64,000 nt of DNA from Lates calcarifer (lineage: Eukaryota > Chordata > Actinopteri > Centropomidae). Positions 1 to 14,756 of this stretch are shown here, piece by piece. Numbering within the stretch: position 1 is the first letter of the stretch; each line of letters opens with the position of its first letter. Location of the stretch: NCBI RefSeq assembly GCF_001640805.2, contig NW_026116646.1, forward strand, positions 1 to 64,000. Direction: 5' to 3'. The position numbers and the translations under genes are program-made. The notes beneath the pieces were generated by a model. The model worked only from the letters and a program-made list of their open reading frames with translations, searched no databases and was not told the origin of the DNA.

Positions 1-2214
1 TTTTGAGGCTCATTCAACTCAAATAGTGCATTATCTGACCAGGACAAGAAAAACTGAGACCTCAGCCACACAAACTGAGTTTCTTAATTTCTATTAAAAT
101 AACAAGCATAATGGTTGAAACCATAATTTGCTGTCGGGAGACTCTTTCCCTCTTGTGTGCACTGTGAGCAGTCTCAGTGTGTGAATAAGAGGTTTTCGCT
201 CGTTTTGAGGCTCAACTCAAATAGTGCATTATCTGACCAGGACAAGAAAATGAGACCTCAGCCACACAGACTGAGTTTTAATTTCTATTATAATAAACAA
301 GCACAATGGTTGAAACCCATAATTTGCTGTCGGGAGACTCTTTCCCTCTTGTGTGCACTGTGAGCAGTCTCAGTGTGTGAATAAGAGGTTTTCAGGCTCA
401 TTCAGCTCAGAATGGCCAAATAGTGCATTATCTGACCAGGAAAAGAAAACTGAGACCTCAGCCACACAGACTCAAAGTTTCTTCTTGTATTATAATAAAC
501 AAGCATAATGGTTGAAACCCATAATTTGCTGTCGGGAGACTCTTTCCCTCTTGTGTGCACTGTGAGCATCTCAGTGTGTTAATAAGAGGTTTTCGCAGGT
601 TTTTTGAGCTCATTCAACCAAATAGTGCATTATCTGACCAGGACAAGAAAAACTGAGACCTCAGCCACACAAGACTGAGTTTCTTAATTTCTATTATAAT
701 AAACAAGCATAATGGTTGAAACCCATAATTTGCTGTCGGGAGACTCTTTCCCTCTTGTGTGCACTGTGAGCAGTCTCAGTGTGTGAATAAGAGGTTTTCA
801 GGCTCATTCAGCTCAGAATGGCCAAATAGTGCATTATCTGACCAGGACAAAAAAAACTGAGACCTCAGCCACACAAGACTGAGTTTCTTAATTTCTATTA
901 TAATAAACAAGCATAATGGTTGAAACCCATAATTTGCTGTCGGGAGACTCTTTCCCTCTTGTGTGCACTGTGAGCAGTCTCAGTGTGTTAATAAGAGGTT
1001 TTCGCTGCTTTTTGAGGCTCATTCAACTCAAATAGTGCATTATCTGACCAGGACAAGAAAAACTGAGACCTCAGCCACACAAGACTGAGTTTCTTAATTT
1101 CTATTATAAATAAACAAGCATAATGGTTGAAACCCATAATTTGCTGTCGGGAGACTCTTTCCCTCTTGTGTGCACTGTGAGCAGTCTCAGTGTGTGAATA
1201 AGAGGTTTTCAGGCTCATTCAGCTCAGAATGGCCAAATAGTGCATTATCTGACCAGGACAAGAAAACTGAGACCTCAGCCACACAAGACTGAGTTTCTTA
1301 ATTTCTATTAAAAAAACAAGCATAATGGTTGAAACCATAATTTGCTGTCGGGAGACTCTTTCCCTCTTGTGTGCACTGTGAGCAGTCTCAGTGTGTGAAT
1401 AAGAGGTTTTCAGGCTTATTCAGCTCAGAATGGCCAAATAGTGCATTATCTGACCAGGAAAAGAAAACTGAGACCTCAGCCACACAGACATCAAAGTTTC
1501 TTCCTTGTATTATAATAAACAAACATAATGGTTGAAACCCATAATTTGCTGTGGGAGACTCTTTCCCTCTTGTGTGCACTGTGAGCAGTCTCAGTGTGTT
1601 AATAAGAGGTTTTCGCTGCGTTTTGAGGCTCAACTCAAATAGTGCATTATCTGACCAGGACAAGAAAAACTGAGACCTCAGCCACACAAGACTGAGTTTC
1701 TTAATTTCTATTATAATAAACAAGCATAATGGTTGAAACCCATAATTTGCTGTCGGGAGACTCTTTCCCTCTTGTGTGCACTGTGAGCAGTCTCAGTGTG
1801 TGAATAAGAGGTTTTCGCTGCTTTTCAGGCTCATTCAACCAAATAGTGCATTATCTGACCAGGACAAGAAAACTGAGACCTCAGCCACACAGACATCAAA
1901 GTTTCTTCCTTGTATTATAATAAACAAGCATAATGTTGAAACCCATAATTTGCTGTCGGGAGACTCTTTCCCTCTTGTGTGCACTGTGAGCAGTCTCAGT
2001 GTGTTAATAAGAGGTTTTCAGGGTTTTGAGCTTATTCAACTCAAATAGTGCATTATCTGACCAGGACAAGAAAAACTGAGACCTCAGCCACACAAGACTG
2101 AGTTTCTTAATTTCTATATAATAAACAAGCATAATGGTTGAAACCCATAATTTGCTGTCGGGAGACTCTTTCCCTCTTGTGTGCACTGTGAGCATCTCAG
2201 TGTGTAATAAGAGG

Positions 2215-2420
2215 TTTTCGCTGCGTTTTGAGGCTCATTCAACTCAAATAGTGCATTATCTGACCAGGACAAGAAAAACTGAGACCTCAGCCACACAAGA
2301 CTGAGTTTCTTAATTTCTATTATAATAAACAAGCATAATGGTTGAAACCCATAATTTGCTGTCGGGAGACTCTTTCCCTCTTGTGTGCACTGTGAGCAGT
2401 GTCAGTGTGTGAATAAGAGG
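2215..2420. repeat. Representative type A monomer
   Basis: Type A opens with TTTTCGCTGCGTTTTGAGGC and continues CTCATTCAACTCAAATAG, lacking the GAATGGCC block seen in types B and C. It carries GGACAAGAAAAACTG and the ACAAGACTGAGTTTCTTAAT segment. About 206 bp. Confidence 0.85.
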
Positions 2421-2624
2421 TTTTCAGGCTCATTCAGCTCAGAATGGCCAAATAGTGCATTATCTGACCAGGACAAGAAAAACTGAGACCTCAGCCACAC
2501 AAGACTGAGTTTCTTAATTTCTATTATAAAAAACAAGCATAATGGTTGAAACCCATAATTTGCTGTCGGGAGACTCTTTCCCTCTTGTGTGCACTGTGAG
2601 CAGTCTCAGTGTGTGAATAAGAGG
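2421..2624. repeat. Representative type B monomer
   Basis: Type B opens with TTTTCAGGCTCATTCAGCTC followed by AGAATGGCCAAATAG. It shares the GGACAAGAAAAACTG and ACAAGACTGAGTTTCTTAAT segments with type A. 204 bp. Confidence 0.85.
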
Positions 2625-2827
2625 TTTTCAGGCTTATTCAGCTCAGAATGGCCAAATAGTGCATTATCTGACCAGGAAAAGAAAACTGAGACCTCAGCCA
2701 CACAGACATCAAAGTTTCTTCCTTGTATTATAATAAACAAGCATAATGGTTGAAACCCATAATTTGCTGTTGGGAGACTCTTTCCCTCTTGTGTGCACTG
2801 TGAGCATCTCAGTGTGTTAATAAGAGG
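2625..2827. repeat. Representative type C monomer
   Basis: Type C opens with TTTTCAGGCTTATTCAGCTC. It has GGAAAAGAAAACTG or GGAAAAGACAAACTG in place of GGACAAGAAAAACTG, and ACAGACATCAAAGTTTCTTC in place of the ACAAGACTGAG segment. Its end usually reads GAGCATCTCAGTGTGTTAAT instead of GAGCAGTCTCAGTGTGTGAA. About 203 bp. Confidence 0.85.
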
Positions 2828-5800
2828 TTTTCGCTGCGTTTTGAGGCTCATTCAACTCAAATAGTGCATTATCTGACCAGGACAAGAAAAACTGAGACCT
2901 CAGCCACACAAGACTGAGTTTCTTAATTTCTATTAAAATAAACAAGCATAATGGTTGAAACCCATAATTTGCTGTCGGGAGACTCTTTCCCTCTTGTGTG
3001 CACTGTGAGCAGTCTCAGTGTGTGAATAAGAGGTTTTCAGGCTCATTCAGCTCAGAATGGCCAAATAGTGCATTATCTGACCAGGAAAAGAAAACTGAGA
3101 CCTCAGCCACACAGACATCAAAGTTTCTTCCTTGTATTATAATAAACAAGCATAATGGTTGAAACCCATAATTTGCTGTCGGGAGACTCTTTCCCTCTTG
3201 TGTGCACTGTGAGCAGTGTCAGTGTGTTAATAAGAGGTTTTCGCATTTTGAGCTCATTCAACTCAAATAGTGCATTATCTGACCAGGACAAGAAAAACTG
3301 AGACCTCAGCCACACAAGACTGAGTTTCTTAATTTCTATTAAAATAAACAAGCATAATGTTGAAACCCATAATTTGCTGTCGGGAGACTCTTTCCCTCTT
3401 GTGTGCACTGTGAGCAGTCTCAGTGTGTGAATAAGAGGTTTTCAGGCTCATTCAGCTCAGAATGGCCAAATAGTGCATTATCTGACCAGGACAAAAAAAA
3501 CTGAGACCTCAGCCACACAAGACTGAGTTTCTTAATTTCTATATAAATAAACAAGCATAATGGTTGAAACCCATAATTTGCTGTCGGGAGACTCTTTCCC
3601 TCTTGTGTGCACTGTGAGCATCTCAGTGTGTGAATAAGAGGTTTTCGCTCGTTTTGAGGCTCATTCAACTCAAATAGTGCATTATCTGACCAGGACAAGA
3701 AAAACTGAGACCTCAGCCACACAAGACTGAGTTTCTTAATTTCTATTATAATAAACAAGCATAATGGTTGAAACCCATAATTTGCTGTCGGAGACTCTTT
3801 CCCTCTTGTGTGCACTGTGAGCAGTCTCAGTGTGTGAATAAGAGGTTTTCAGGCTCATTCAGCTCAGAATGGCCAAATAGTGCATTATCTGACCAGGACA
3901 AGAAAAACTGAGACCTCAGCCACACAAGACTGAGTTTCTTAATTTCTATTAAAATAAACAAGCATAATGGTTGAAACCCATAATTTGCTGTCGGGAGACT
4001 CTTTCCCTCTTGTGTGCACTGTGAGCAGTCTCAGTGTGTGAATAAGAGGTTTTCAGGCTTATTCAGCTCAGAATGGCCAAATAGTGCATTATCTGACCAG
4101 GAAAAGACAAACTGAGACCTCAGCCACACAGACATCAAAGTTTCTTCCTTGTATTATAATAAACAAACATAATGGTTGAAACCCATAATTTGCTGTCGGG
4201 AGACTCGTTCCCTCTTGTGTGCACTGTGAGCATCTCAGTGTGTTAATAAGAGGTTTTCGCTGCGTTTTGAGGCTCATTCAACTCAAATAGTGCATTATCT
4301 GACCAGGACAAGAAAAACTGAGACCTCAGCCACACAAGACTGAGTTTCTTAATTTCTATTATAATAAACAAGCATAATGGTTGAAACCCATAATTTGCTG
4401 TCGGAGACTCTTTCCCTCTTGTGTGCACTGTGAGCAGTCTCAGTGTGTGAATAAGAGGTTTTCAGGCTCATTTAGCTCAGAATGGCCAAATAGTGCATTA
4501 TCTGACCAGGACAAGAAAAACTGAGACCTCAGCCACACAAGACTGAGTTTCTTAATTTCTATTAAAATAAACAAGCATAATGGTTGAAACCCATAATTTG
4601 CTGTCGGGAGACTCTTTCCCTCTTGTGTGCACTGTGAGCAGTCTCAGTGTGTGAATAAGAGGTTTTCAGGCTTATTCAGCTCAGAATGGCCAAATAGTGC
4701 ATTATCTGACCAGGAAAAGAAAAACTGAGACCTCAGCCACACAGACATGTTTCTTCCTTGTATTATAATAAACAAACATAATGGTTGAAACCCATAATTT
4801 GCTGTTGGGAGACTCTTCCCTCTTGTGTGCACTGTGAGCAGTCTCAGTGTGTTAATAAGAGGTTTTCGCTGCGTTTTGAGGCTCATTCAACTCAAATAGT
4901 GCATTATCTGACCAGGACAAGAAAAACTGAGACCTCAGCCACACAAGACTGAGTTTCTTAATTTCTATTATAATAAACAAGCATAATGGTTGAAACCCAT
5001 AATTTGCTGTCGGGAGACTCTTTCCCTCTTGTGTGCACTGTGAGCAGTCTCAGTGTGTGAATAAGAGGTTTTCAGGCTCATTCAGCTCAGAATGGCCAAA
5101 TAGTGCATTATCTGACCAGGACAAGAAAAACTGAGACCTCAGCCACACAAGACTGAGTTTCTTAATTTCTATTAAAAAAACAAGCATAATGGTTGAAACC
5201 CATAATTTGCTGTCGGGAGACTCTTTCCCTCTTGTGTGCACTGTGAGCAGTCTCAGTGTGTGAATAAGAGGTTTTCAGGCTTATTCAGCTCAGAATGGCC
5301 AAATAGTGCATTATCTGACCAGGAAAAGAAAACTGAGACCTCAGCCACACAGACATCAAAGTTTCTTCCTTGTATTATAATAAACAAGCATAATGGTTGA
5401 AACCCATAATTTGCTGTTGGGAGACTCTTCCCTCTTGTGTGCACTGTGAGCATCTCAGTGTGTTAATAAGAGGTTTTCGCTGCGTTTTGAGGCTCATTCA
5501 ACTCAAATAGTGCATTATCTGACCAGGACAAGAAAAACTGAGACCTCAGCCACACAAGACTGAGTTTCTTAATTTCTATTAAAATAAACAAGCATAATGT
5601 TGAAACCCATAATTTGCTGTCGGGAGACTCTTTCCCTCTTGTGTGCACTGTGAGCAGTCTCAGTGTGTGAATAAGAGGTTTTCGGCTTTTGAGGCTCAGT
5701 CAAATAGTGCATTATCTGACCAGGACAAGAAAAACTGAGACCTCACACACAGACTGAGTTTCTTAATTTCTATTATAATAAACAAGCATAATGGTTGAAA

Positions 5801-8800
5801 CCCATAATTTGCTGTCGGGAGACTCTTTCCCTCTTGTGTGCACTGTGAGCAGTCTCAGTGTGTGAATAAGAGGTTTTCAGGCTCATTCTGCTCAGAATGG
5901 CCAAATAGTGCATTATCTGACCAGGACAAGAAAAACTGAGACCTCAGCCACAAAGACTGAGTTTCTTAATTTCTATATAATAAACAAGCATAATGGTTGA
6001 AACCCATAATTTGCTGTCGGGAGACTCTTTCCCTCTTGTGTGCACTGTGAGCAGTCTCAGTGTGTGAATAAGAGGTTTTCAGGCTCATTCAGCTCAGAAT
6101 GGCCAAATAGTGCATTATCTGACCAGGAAAAGAAAACTGAGACCTCAGCCACACAGACATGAGTTTCTTCCTTGTATTATAATAAACAAGCATAATGGTT
6201 GAAACCCATAATTTGCTGGGAGACTCTTTCCCTCTTGTGTGCACTGTGAGCAGTCAGTGTGTTAATAAGAGGTTTTCGCAGGGTTTTGAGCTTATTCAAC
6301 TCAAATAGTGCATTATCTGACCAGGACAAGAAAAACTGAGACCTCAGCCACACAAGACTGAGTTTCTTAATTTCTATTAAAATAAACAAGCATAATGGTT
6401 GAAACCCATAATTTGCTGTCGGGAGACTCTTTCCCTCTTGTGTGCACTGTGAGCAGTCTCAGTGTGTGAATAAGAGGTTTTCAGGCTCATTCAGCTCAGA
6501 ATGGCCAAATAGTGCATTATCTGACCAGGAAAAGACAAACTGAGACCTCAGCCACACAGACATCAAAGTTTCTTCCTTGTATTATAATAAACAAACATAA
6601 TGTTGAAACCCATAATTTGCTGTGGGAGACTCTTTCCCTCTTGTGTGCACTGTGAGCATCTCAGTGTGTTAATAAGAGGTTTTCGCTGCGTTTTGAGGCT
6701 CATTCAACTCAAATAGTGCATTATCTGACCAGGACAAGAAAAACTGAGACCTCAGCCACACAAGACTGAGTTTCTTAATTTCTATTAAAATAAACAAGCA
6801 TAATGGTTGAAACCCATAATTTGCTGTCGGGAGACTCTTTCCCTCTTGTGTGCACTGTGAGCAGTCTCAGTGTGTGAATAAGAGGTTTTTTGAGGCTTAT
6901 TCACTCAAATAGTGCATTATCTGACAGGACAAGAAAAACTGAGACCTCAGCCACACAGACTGAGTTTCTTAATTTCTATTATAATAAACAAGCATAATGG
7001 TTGAAACCCATAATTTGCTGTCGGGAGACTCTTTCCCTCTTGTGTGCACTGTGAGCAGTCTCAGTGTGTGAATAAGAGGTTTTCAGGCTCATTCTGCTCA
7101 GAATGGCCAAATAGTGCATTATCTGACCAGGACAAGAAAAACTGAGACCTCAGCCACACAAGACTGAGTTTCTTAATTTCTAGTATAATAAACAAGCATA
7201 ATGGTTGAAACCCATAATTTGCTGTCGGGAGACTCTTTCCCTCTTGTGTGCACTGTGAGCAGTGTGTGAATAAGAGGTTTTCAGGCTCATTCAGCTCAGA
7301 ATGGCCAAATAGTGCATTATCTGACCAGGAAAAGAAAACTGAGACCTCAGCCACACAGACATCAAAGTTTCTTCCTTGTATTATAATAAACAAGCATAAT
7401 GGTTGAAACCCATAATTTGCTGTCGGGAGACTCTTTCCCTCTTGTGTGCACTGTGAGCAGTGTCAGTGTGTTAATAAGAGGTTTTCGCAGGTTTTGATGC
7501 TTATTCAACTCAAATAGTGTATTATCTGACCAGGACAAGAAAAACTGAGACCTCAGCCACACAAGACTGAGTTTCTTAATTTCTATTAAAATAAACAAGC
7601 ATAATGTTGAAACCCATAATTTGCTGTCGGGAGACTCTTTCCCTCTTGTGTGCACTGTGAGCAGTCTCAGTGTGTGAATAAGAGGTTTTCAGGCTCATTC
7701 TGCTCAGAATGGCCAAATAGTGCATTATCTGACCAGGACAAGAAAAACTGAGACCTCAGCCACACAAGACTGAGTTTCTTAATTTCTAGTATAATAAACA
7801 AGCATAATGGTTGAAACCCATAATTTGCTGTCGGGAGACTCTTTCCCTCTTGTGTGCACTGTGAGCATCTCAGTGTGTTAATAAGAGGTTTTCGCTGCGT
7901 TTTGAGGCTCATTCAACTCAAATAGTGCATTATCTGACCAGGACAAGAAAAACTGAGACCTCAGCCACACAAGACTGAGTTTCTTAATTTCTATTATAAT
8001 AAACAAGCATAATGGTTGAAACCCATAATTTGTTGTTGGAGACTCTTCCCTCTTGTGTGCACTGTGAGCAGTGTCAGTGTGTGAATAAGAGGTTTTCAGG
8101 CTCATTCAGCTCAGAATGGCCAAATAGTGCATTATCTGACCAGGAAAAGAAAAACTGAGACCTCAGCCACACAGACTGAGTTTCTTAATTTCTATTAAAA
8201 AACAAGCATAATGGTTGAAACCCATAATTTGCTGTCGGGAGACTCTTTCCCTCTTGTGTGCACTGTGAGCAGTCTCAGTGTGTGAATAAGAGGTTTTCAG
8301 GCTTATTCAGCTCAGAATGGCCAAATAGTGCATTATCTGACCAGGAAAAGACAAACTGAGACCTCAGCCACACAGACATCAAAGTTTCTTCCTTGTATTA
8401 TAATACAACATAATGCTTGAAACCCATAATTTGCTGTTGGGAGACTCGTTCCCCTCTTGTGTGCACTGTGAGCATCTCAGTGTGTTAATAAGAGGTTTTC
8501 GCTGCGTTTTGAGGCTCATTCAACTCAAATAGTGCATTATCTGACCAGACAAGAAAAACTGAGACCTCAGCCACACAAGACTGAGTTTTAATTTCTATTA
8601 TAAAAACAAGCATAATGGTTGAAACCCATAATTTGCTGTTTGGAGACTCTTCCCCTCTGTGTGCACTGTGAGCAGTCTCAGTGTGTGAATAAGAGGTTTT
8701 CAGGCTCATTTAGCTCAGAATGGCCAAATAGTGCATTATCTGACCAGGACAAGAAAAACTGAGACCTCAGCCACACAAGACTGAGTTTCTTAATTTCTAT

Positions 8801-11800
8801 TAAATAAACAAGCATAATGGTTGAAACCCATAATTTGCTGTCGGGAGACTCTTTCCCTCTTGTGTGCACTGTGAGCAGTCTCAGTGTGTGAATAAGAGGT
8901 TTTCAGGCTTATTCAGCTCAGAATGGCCAAATAGTGCATTATCTGACCAGGAAAAAGAAAACTGAGACCTCAGCCACACAGACATGAGTTTCTTCCTTGT
9001 ATTATAATAAACAAACATAATGGTTGAAACCCATAATTTGCTGTCGGGAGACTCTTCCCTCTTGTGTGCACTGTGAGCAGTCTCAGTGTGTTAATAAGAG
9101 GTTTTCGCTGCGTTTTGAGGCTCATTCAACTCAAATAGTGCATTATCTGACCAGGACAAGAAAAACTGAGACCTCAGCCACACAAGACTGAGTTTCTTAA
9201 TTTCTATTATAATAAACAAGCATAATGGTTGAAACCCATAATTTGCTGTCGGAGACTCTTTCCCTCTTGTGTGCACTGTGAGCAGTCTCAGTGTGTGAAT
9301 AAGAGGTTTTCAGGCTCATTCAGCTCAGAATGGCCAAATAGTGCATTATCTGACCAGGACAAGAAAAACTGAGACCTCAGCCACACAAGGCTGAGTTTCT
9401 TAATTTCTATTAAAATAAACAAGCATAATGGTTGAAACCCATAATTTGCTGTCGGGAGACTCTTTCCCTCTTGTGTGCACTGTGAGCAGTCTCAGTGTGT
9501 GAATAAGAGGTTTTCAGGCTTATTCAGCTCAGAATGGCCAAATAGTGCATTATCTGACCAGGAAAAGACAAACTGAGACCTCAGCCACACAGACATCAAA
9601 GTTTCTTCCTTGTATTATAATAAACAAACATAATGCTTGAAACCCATAATTTGCTGTCGGGAGACTCTTCCCTCTTGTGTGCACTGTGAGCATCTCAGTG
9701 TGTTAATAAGAGGTTTTCGCTGCGTTTTGAGGCTCATTCAACTCAAATAGTGCATTATCTGACCAGGACAAGAAAAACTGAGACCTCAGCCACACAAGAC
9801 TGAGTTTCTTAATTTCTATTAAAATAAACAAGCATAATGGTTGAAACCCATAATTTGCTGTCGGGAGACTCTTTCCCTCTTGTGTGCACTGTGAGCAGTC
9901 TCAGTGTGTGAATAAGAGGTTTTCAGGCTCATTTGCTCAGAATGGCCAAATAGTGCATTATCTGACCAGGACAAGAAAAACTGAGACCTCAGCCACACAA
10001 GACTGAGTTTCTTAATTTCTATTAAAATAAACAAGCATAATGGTTGAAACCCATAATTTGCTGTCGGGAGACTCTTTCCCTCTTGTGTGCACTGTGAGCA
10101 GTCTCAGTGTGTGAATAAGAGGTTTTCAGGCTTATTCAGCTCAGAATGGCCAAATAGTGCATTATCTGACCAGGAAAAGACAAACTGAGACCTCAGCCAC
10201 ACAGACATCAAAGTTTCTTCCTTGTATTATAATAAACAAGCATAATGGTTGAAACCCATAATTTGCTGTTGGGAGACTCTTCCCTCTTGTGTGCACTGTG
10301 AGCAGTCTCAGTGTGTTAATAAGAGGTTTTCGCAGGGTTTTGAGCTCATTCAACTCAAATAGTGTATTATCTGACCAGGACAAGAAAAACTGAGACCTCA
10401 GCCACACAGACTGAGTTTCTTATTTCTATTATAATAAACAAGCATATGGTTGAAACCCATAATTTGCTGTCGGGAGACTCTTTCCCTCTTGTGTGCACTG
10501 TGAGCAGTCTCAGTGTGTGAATAAGAGGTTTCGCTCATTTTGACTCAAATAGTGCATTATCTGACCAGGACAAGAAAACTGAGACCTCAGCCACACAGAC
10601 TCTTAATTTCTATTATAATAAACAAATGGTTGAAACCATAATTTGCTGTCGGGAGACTCTTTCCCTCTTGTGTGCACTGTGAGCAGTCTCAGTGTGTGAA
10701 TAAGAGGTTTTCAGGCTCATTCAGCTCAGAATGGCCAAATAGTGCATTATCTGACCAGGAAAAAGAAAACTGAGACCTCAGCCACACAGACTGAGTTTCT
10801 TTTTGTATTATAATAAACAAGCATAATGGTTGAAACCCATAATTTGCTGTCGGGAGACTCTTTCCCTCTTGTGTGCACTGTGAGCATCTCAGTGTGTTAA
10901 TAAGAGGTTTTCGCTGCGTTTTGAGGCTCATTCAACTCAAATAGTGCATTATCTGACAAGGAAAGAAAAACTGAGACCTCAGCCACACAAGACTGAGTTT
11001 TAATTTCTATTAAAATAAACAAGCATAATGGTTGAAACCCATAATTTGCTGTCGGGAGACTCTTTCCCTCTTGTGTGCACTGTGAGCAGTCTCAGTGTGT
11101 GAATAAGAGGTTTTCAGGCTCATTCAGCTCAGAATGGCCAAATAGTGCATTATCTGACCAGGACAAGAAAACTGAGACCTCAGCCACACAAGACTGAGTT
11201 TCTTAATTTCTGTATAAAAAAAAGAAATGGGTTGAAACCCATAATTTGCTGTTGGGAGACTCTTTCCCTCTTGTGTGCACTGTGAGCAGTCTCAGTGTGT
11301 GAATAAGAGGTTTTCAGGCTCATTCTGCTCAGAATGGCCAAATAGTGCATTATCTGACCAGGACAAGAAAACTGAGACCTCAGCCACACAGACTGAGTTT
11401 CTTAATTTCTATATAATAAACAAGCATAATGGTTGAAACCCATAATTTGCTGTCGGGAGACTCTTTCCCTCTTGTGTGCACTGTGAGCATCTCAGTGTGT
11501 TAATAAGAGGTTTTCGCTGCGTTTTGAGGCTCATTCAACTCAAATAGTGCATTATCTGACCAGGACAAGAAAAACTGAGACCTCAGCCACACAAGACTGA
11601 GTTTCTTAATTTCTATTATAATAAACAAGCATAATGGTTGAAACCCATAATTTGCTGTCGGGAGACTCTTTCCCTCTTGTGTGCACTGTGAGCAGTCTCA
11701 GTGTGTGAATAAGAGGTTTTCAGGCTTATTCAGCTCAGAATGGCCAAATAGTGCATTATCTGACCGGAAAAAGACAAACTGAGACCTCAGCCACACAGAC

Positions 11801-14756
11801 ATCAAAGTTTCTTCCTTGTATTATAATAAAGAAGCATAATGGTTGAAACCCATAATTTGCTGTCAGGAGACTCTTTCCCTCTTGTGTGCACTGTGAGCAG
11901 TCTCAGTGTGTTAATAAGAGGTTTTCGGCGTTTTGAGGCTTATTCAACTCAAATAGTGCATTATCTGACAAGGACAAGAAAACTGAGACCTCAGCCACAC
12001 AAGCTGAGTTTCTTAATTTCTATTATAATAAACAAGCACAATGGTTGAAACCCATAATTTGCTGTCGGGAGACTCTTTCCCTCTTGTGTGCACTGTGAGC
12101 AGTCTCAGTGTGTGAAATAAGAGGTTTTCAGGCTCATTCAGCTCAGAATGGCCAAATAGTGCATTATCTGACAAGGACAAGAAAAACTGAGACCTCAGCC
12201 ACACAAGACTGAGTTTCTTAATTTCTATTATAATAAAGAAGCACAATGGTTGAAACCCATAATTTGCTGTCGGGAGACTCTTTCCCTCTTGTGTGCACTG
12301 TGAGCAGTCTCAGTGTGTTAATAAGAGGTTTTCGCTGCGTTTTGAGGCTCATTCAACTCAAATAGTGCATTATCTGACAAGGACAAGAAAACTGAGACCT
12401 CAGCCACACAGACATCAAAGTTTCTTCCTTGTATTATAATAAACAAGCATAATGGTTGAAACCCATAATTTGCTGTCGGGAGACTCTTCCCTCTTGTGTG
12501 CACTGTGAGCAGTCTCAGTGTGTGAATAAGAGGTTTTCAGGCTCATTCAGCTCAGAATGGCCAAATAGTGCATTATCTGACCAGGAAAAGACAAACTGAG
12601 ACCTCAGCCACACAGACATGAAAGTTTTTATTTATTATAATAAACAAACATATGGTTGAAACCCATAATTTGCTGTCGGGAGACTCTTTCCCTCTTGTGT
12701 GCACTGTGAGCAGTCTCAGTGTGTTAATAAGAGGTTTTCGCTGCGTTTTGAGGCTCATTCAACTCAAATAGTGCATTATCTGACCAGGACAAGAAAAACT
12801 GAGACCTCAGCCACACAGACATGAGTTTCTTAATTTATTATAATAAACAAGCATAATGGTTGAAACCCATAATTTGCTGTCGGGAGACTCTTTCCCTCTT
12901 GTGTGCACTGTGAGCAGTCTCAGTGTGTGAATAAGAGGTTTTCAGGCTCATTCAGCTCAGAATGGCCAAATAGTGCATTATCTGACCAGGACAAAGAAAA
13001 ACTGAGACCTCAGCCACACAAGACTGAGTTTCTTAATTTCTATTAAAATAAACAAGCATAATGGTTGAAACCCATAATTTGCTGTCGGGAGACTCTTTCC
13101 CTCTTGTGTGCACTGTGAGCAGTCTCAGTGTGTGAATAAGAGGTTTTCGCAGCTTTGCTTATTCAACTCAAATAGTGCATTATCTGACCAGGACAAGAAA
13201 AACTGAGACCTCAGCCACACAAGACTGAGTTTCTTAATTTCTATTATAATAAACAAGCATAATGGTTGAAACCCATAATTTGCTGTCGGGAGACTCTTTC
13301 CCTCTTGTGTGCACTGTGAGCAGTCTCAGTGTGTGAATAAGAGGTTTTCAGGCTCATTCAGCTCAGAATGGCCAAATAGTGCATTATCTGACCAGGACAA
13401 GAAAACTGAGACCTCAGCCACACAAGACTGAGTTCTTAATTTCTATTATAATAAACAAGCATAATGGTTGAAACCCATAATTTGCTGTCGGGAGACTCTT
13501 TCCCTCTTGTGTGCACTGTGAGCATCTCAGTGTGAATAAGAGGTTTTCAGGCTTTCAGCTCAGAATGGCCAAATAGTGCATTATCTGACCAGGAAAAAAA
13601 ACTGAGACCTCAGCCACACAGACATAAAGTTTCTTCCTTGTATTATAATAAACAAGCATAATGGTTGAAACCCATAATTTGCTGGGGAGACTCTTTCCCT
13701 CTTGTGTGCACTGTGAGCAGTCTCAGTGTGTTAATAAGAGGTTTTCGCAGGGTTTTGAGCTTATTCAACTCAAATAGTGCATTATCTGACCAGGACAAGA
13801 AAAACTGAGACCTCAGCCACACAAGACTGAGTTTCTTAATTTCTATTAAAATAAACAAGCATAATAGTTGAAACCCATAATTTGCTGTCGGGAGACTCTT
13901 TCCCTCTTGTGTGCACTGTGAGCAGTCTCAGTGTGTGAATAAGAGGTTTTCAGGCTTATTCAGCTCAGAATGGCCAAATAGTGCATTATCTGACCAGGAA
14001 AAGACAAACTGAGACCTCAGCCACACAGACATCAAAGTTTCTTCCTTGTATTATAATAAACAAACATAATGTTGAAACCCATAATTTGCTGTGGGAGACT
14101 CTTTCCCTCTTGTGTGCACTGTGAGCATCTCAGTGTGTTAATAAGAGGTTTTCGCTGCGTTTTGAGGCTCATTCAACTCAAATAGTGCATTATCTGACCA
14201 GGACAAGAAAAACTGAGACCTCAGCCACACAAGACTGAGTTTCTTAATTTCTATTAAAATAAACAAGCATAATGGTTGAAACCCATAATTTGCTGTCGGG
14301 AGACTCTTTCCCTCTTGTGTGCACTGTGAGCAGTCTCAGTGTGTGAATAAGAGGTTTTCAGGCTCATTCACTCAGAATGGCAAATAGTGCATTATCTGAC
14401 CAGGACAAGAAAAACTGAGACCTCAGCCACACAGACTGAGTTTCTTAATTTCTATATAATAAACAAGCATAATGGTTGAAACCCATAATTTGCTGTCGGG
14501 AGACTCTTTCCCTCTTGTGTGCACTGTGAGCAGTCTCAGTGTGTGAATAAGAGGTTTTCAGGCTCATTCAGCTCAGAATGGCCAAATAGTGCATTATCTG
14601 ACCAGGACAAGAAAACTGAGACCTCAGCCACACAGACATGAAAGTTTCTTCCTTGTTATAATAAACAAGCATAATGGTTGAAACCCATAATTTGCTGTCG
14701 GGAGACTCTTTCCCTCTTGTGTGCACTGTGAGCAGTGTCAGTGTGTGAATAAGAGG

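Larger units (their letters stand above)
1617..11518. repeat. Trimer higher-order repeat domain, about 607 bp period
   Basis: The diagnostic junction TGCGTTTTGAGG occurs at about 1617, 2222, 2835, 4261, 4870, 5481, 6687, 7896, 8503, 9109, 9721, 10915 and 11518. The spacings are 605, 613, 1426, 609, 611, 1206, 1209, 607, 606, 612, 1194 and 603 bp. All but one are 3 or 6 monomers; the 1426-bp gap is 7. The array therefore cycles A-B-C rather than drawing monomers at random, which is the definition of a higher-order repeat. Past 11.5 kb the order loosens, with spacings of 4, 2, 7 and 5 monomers. Confidence 0.88.
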
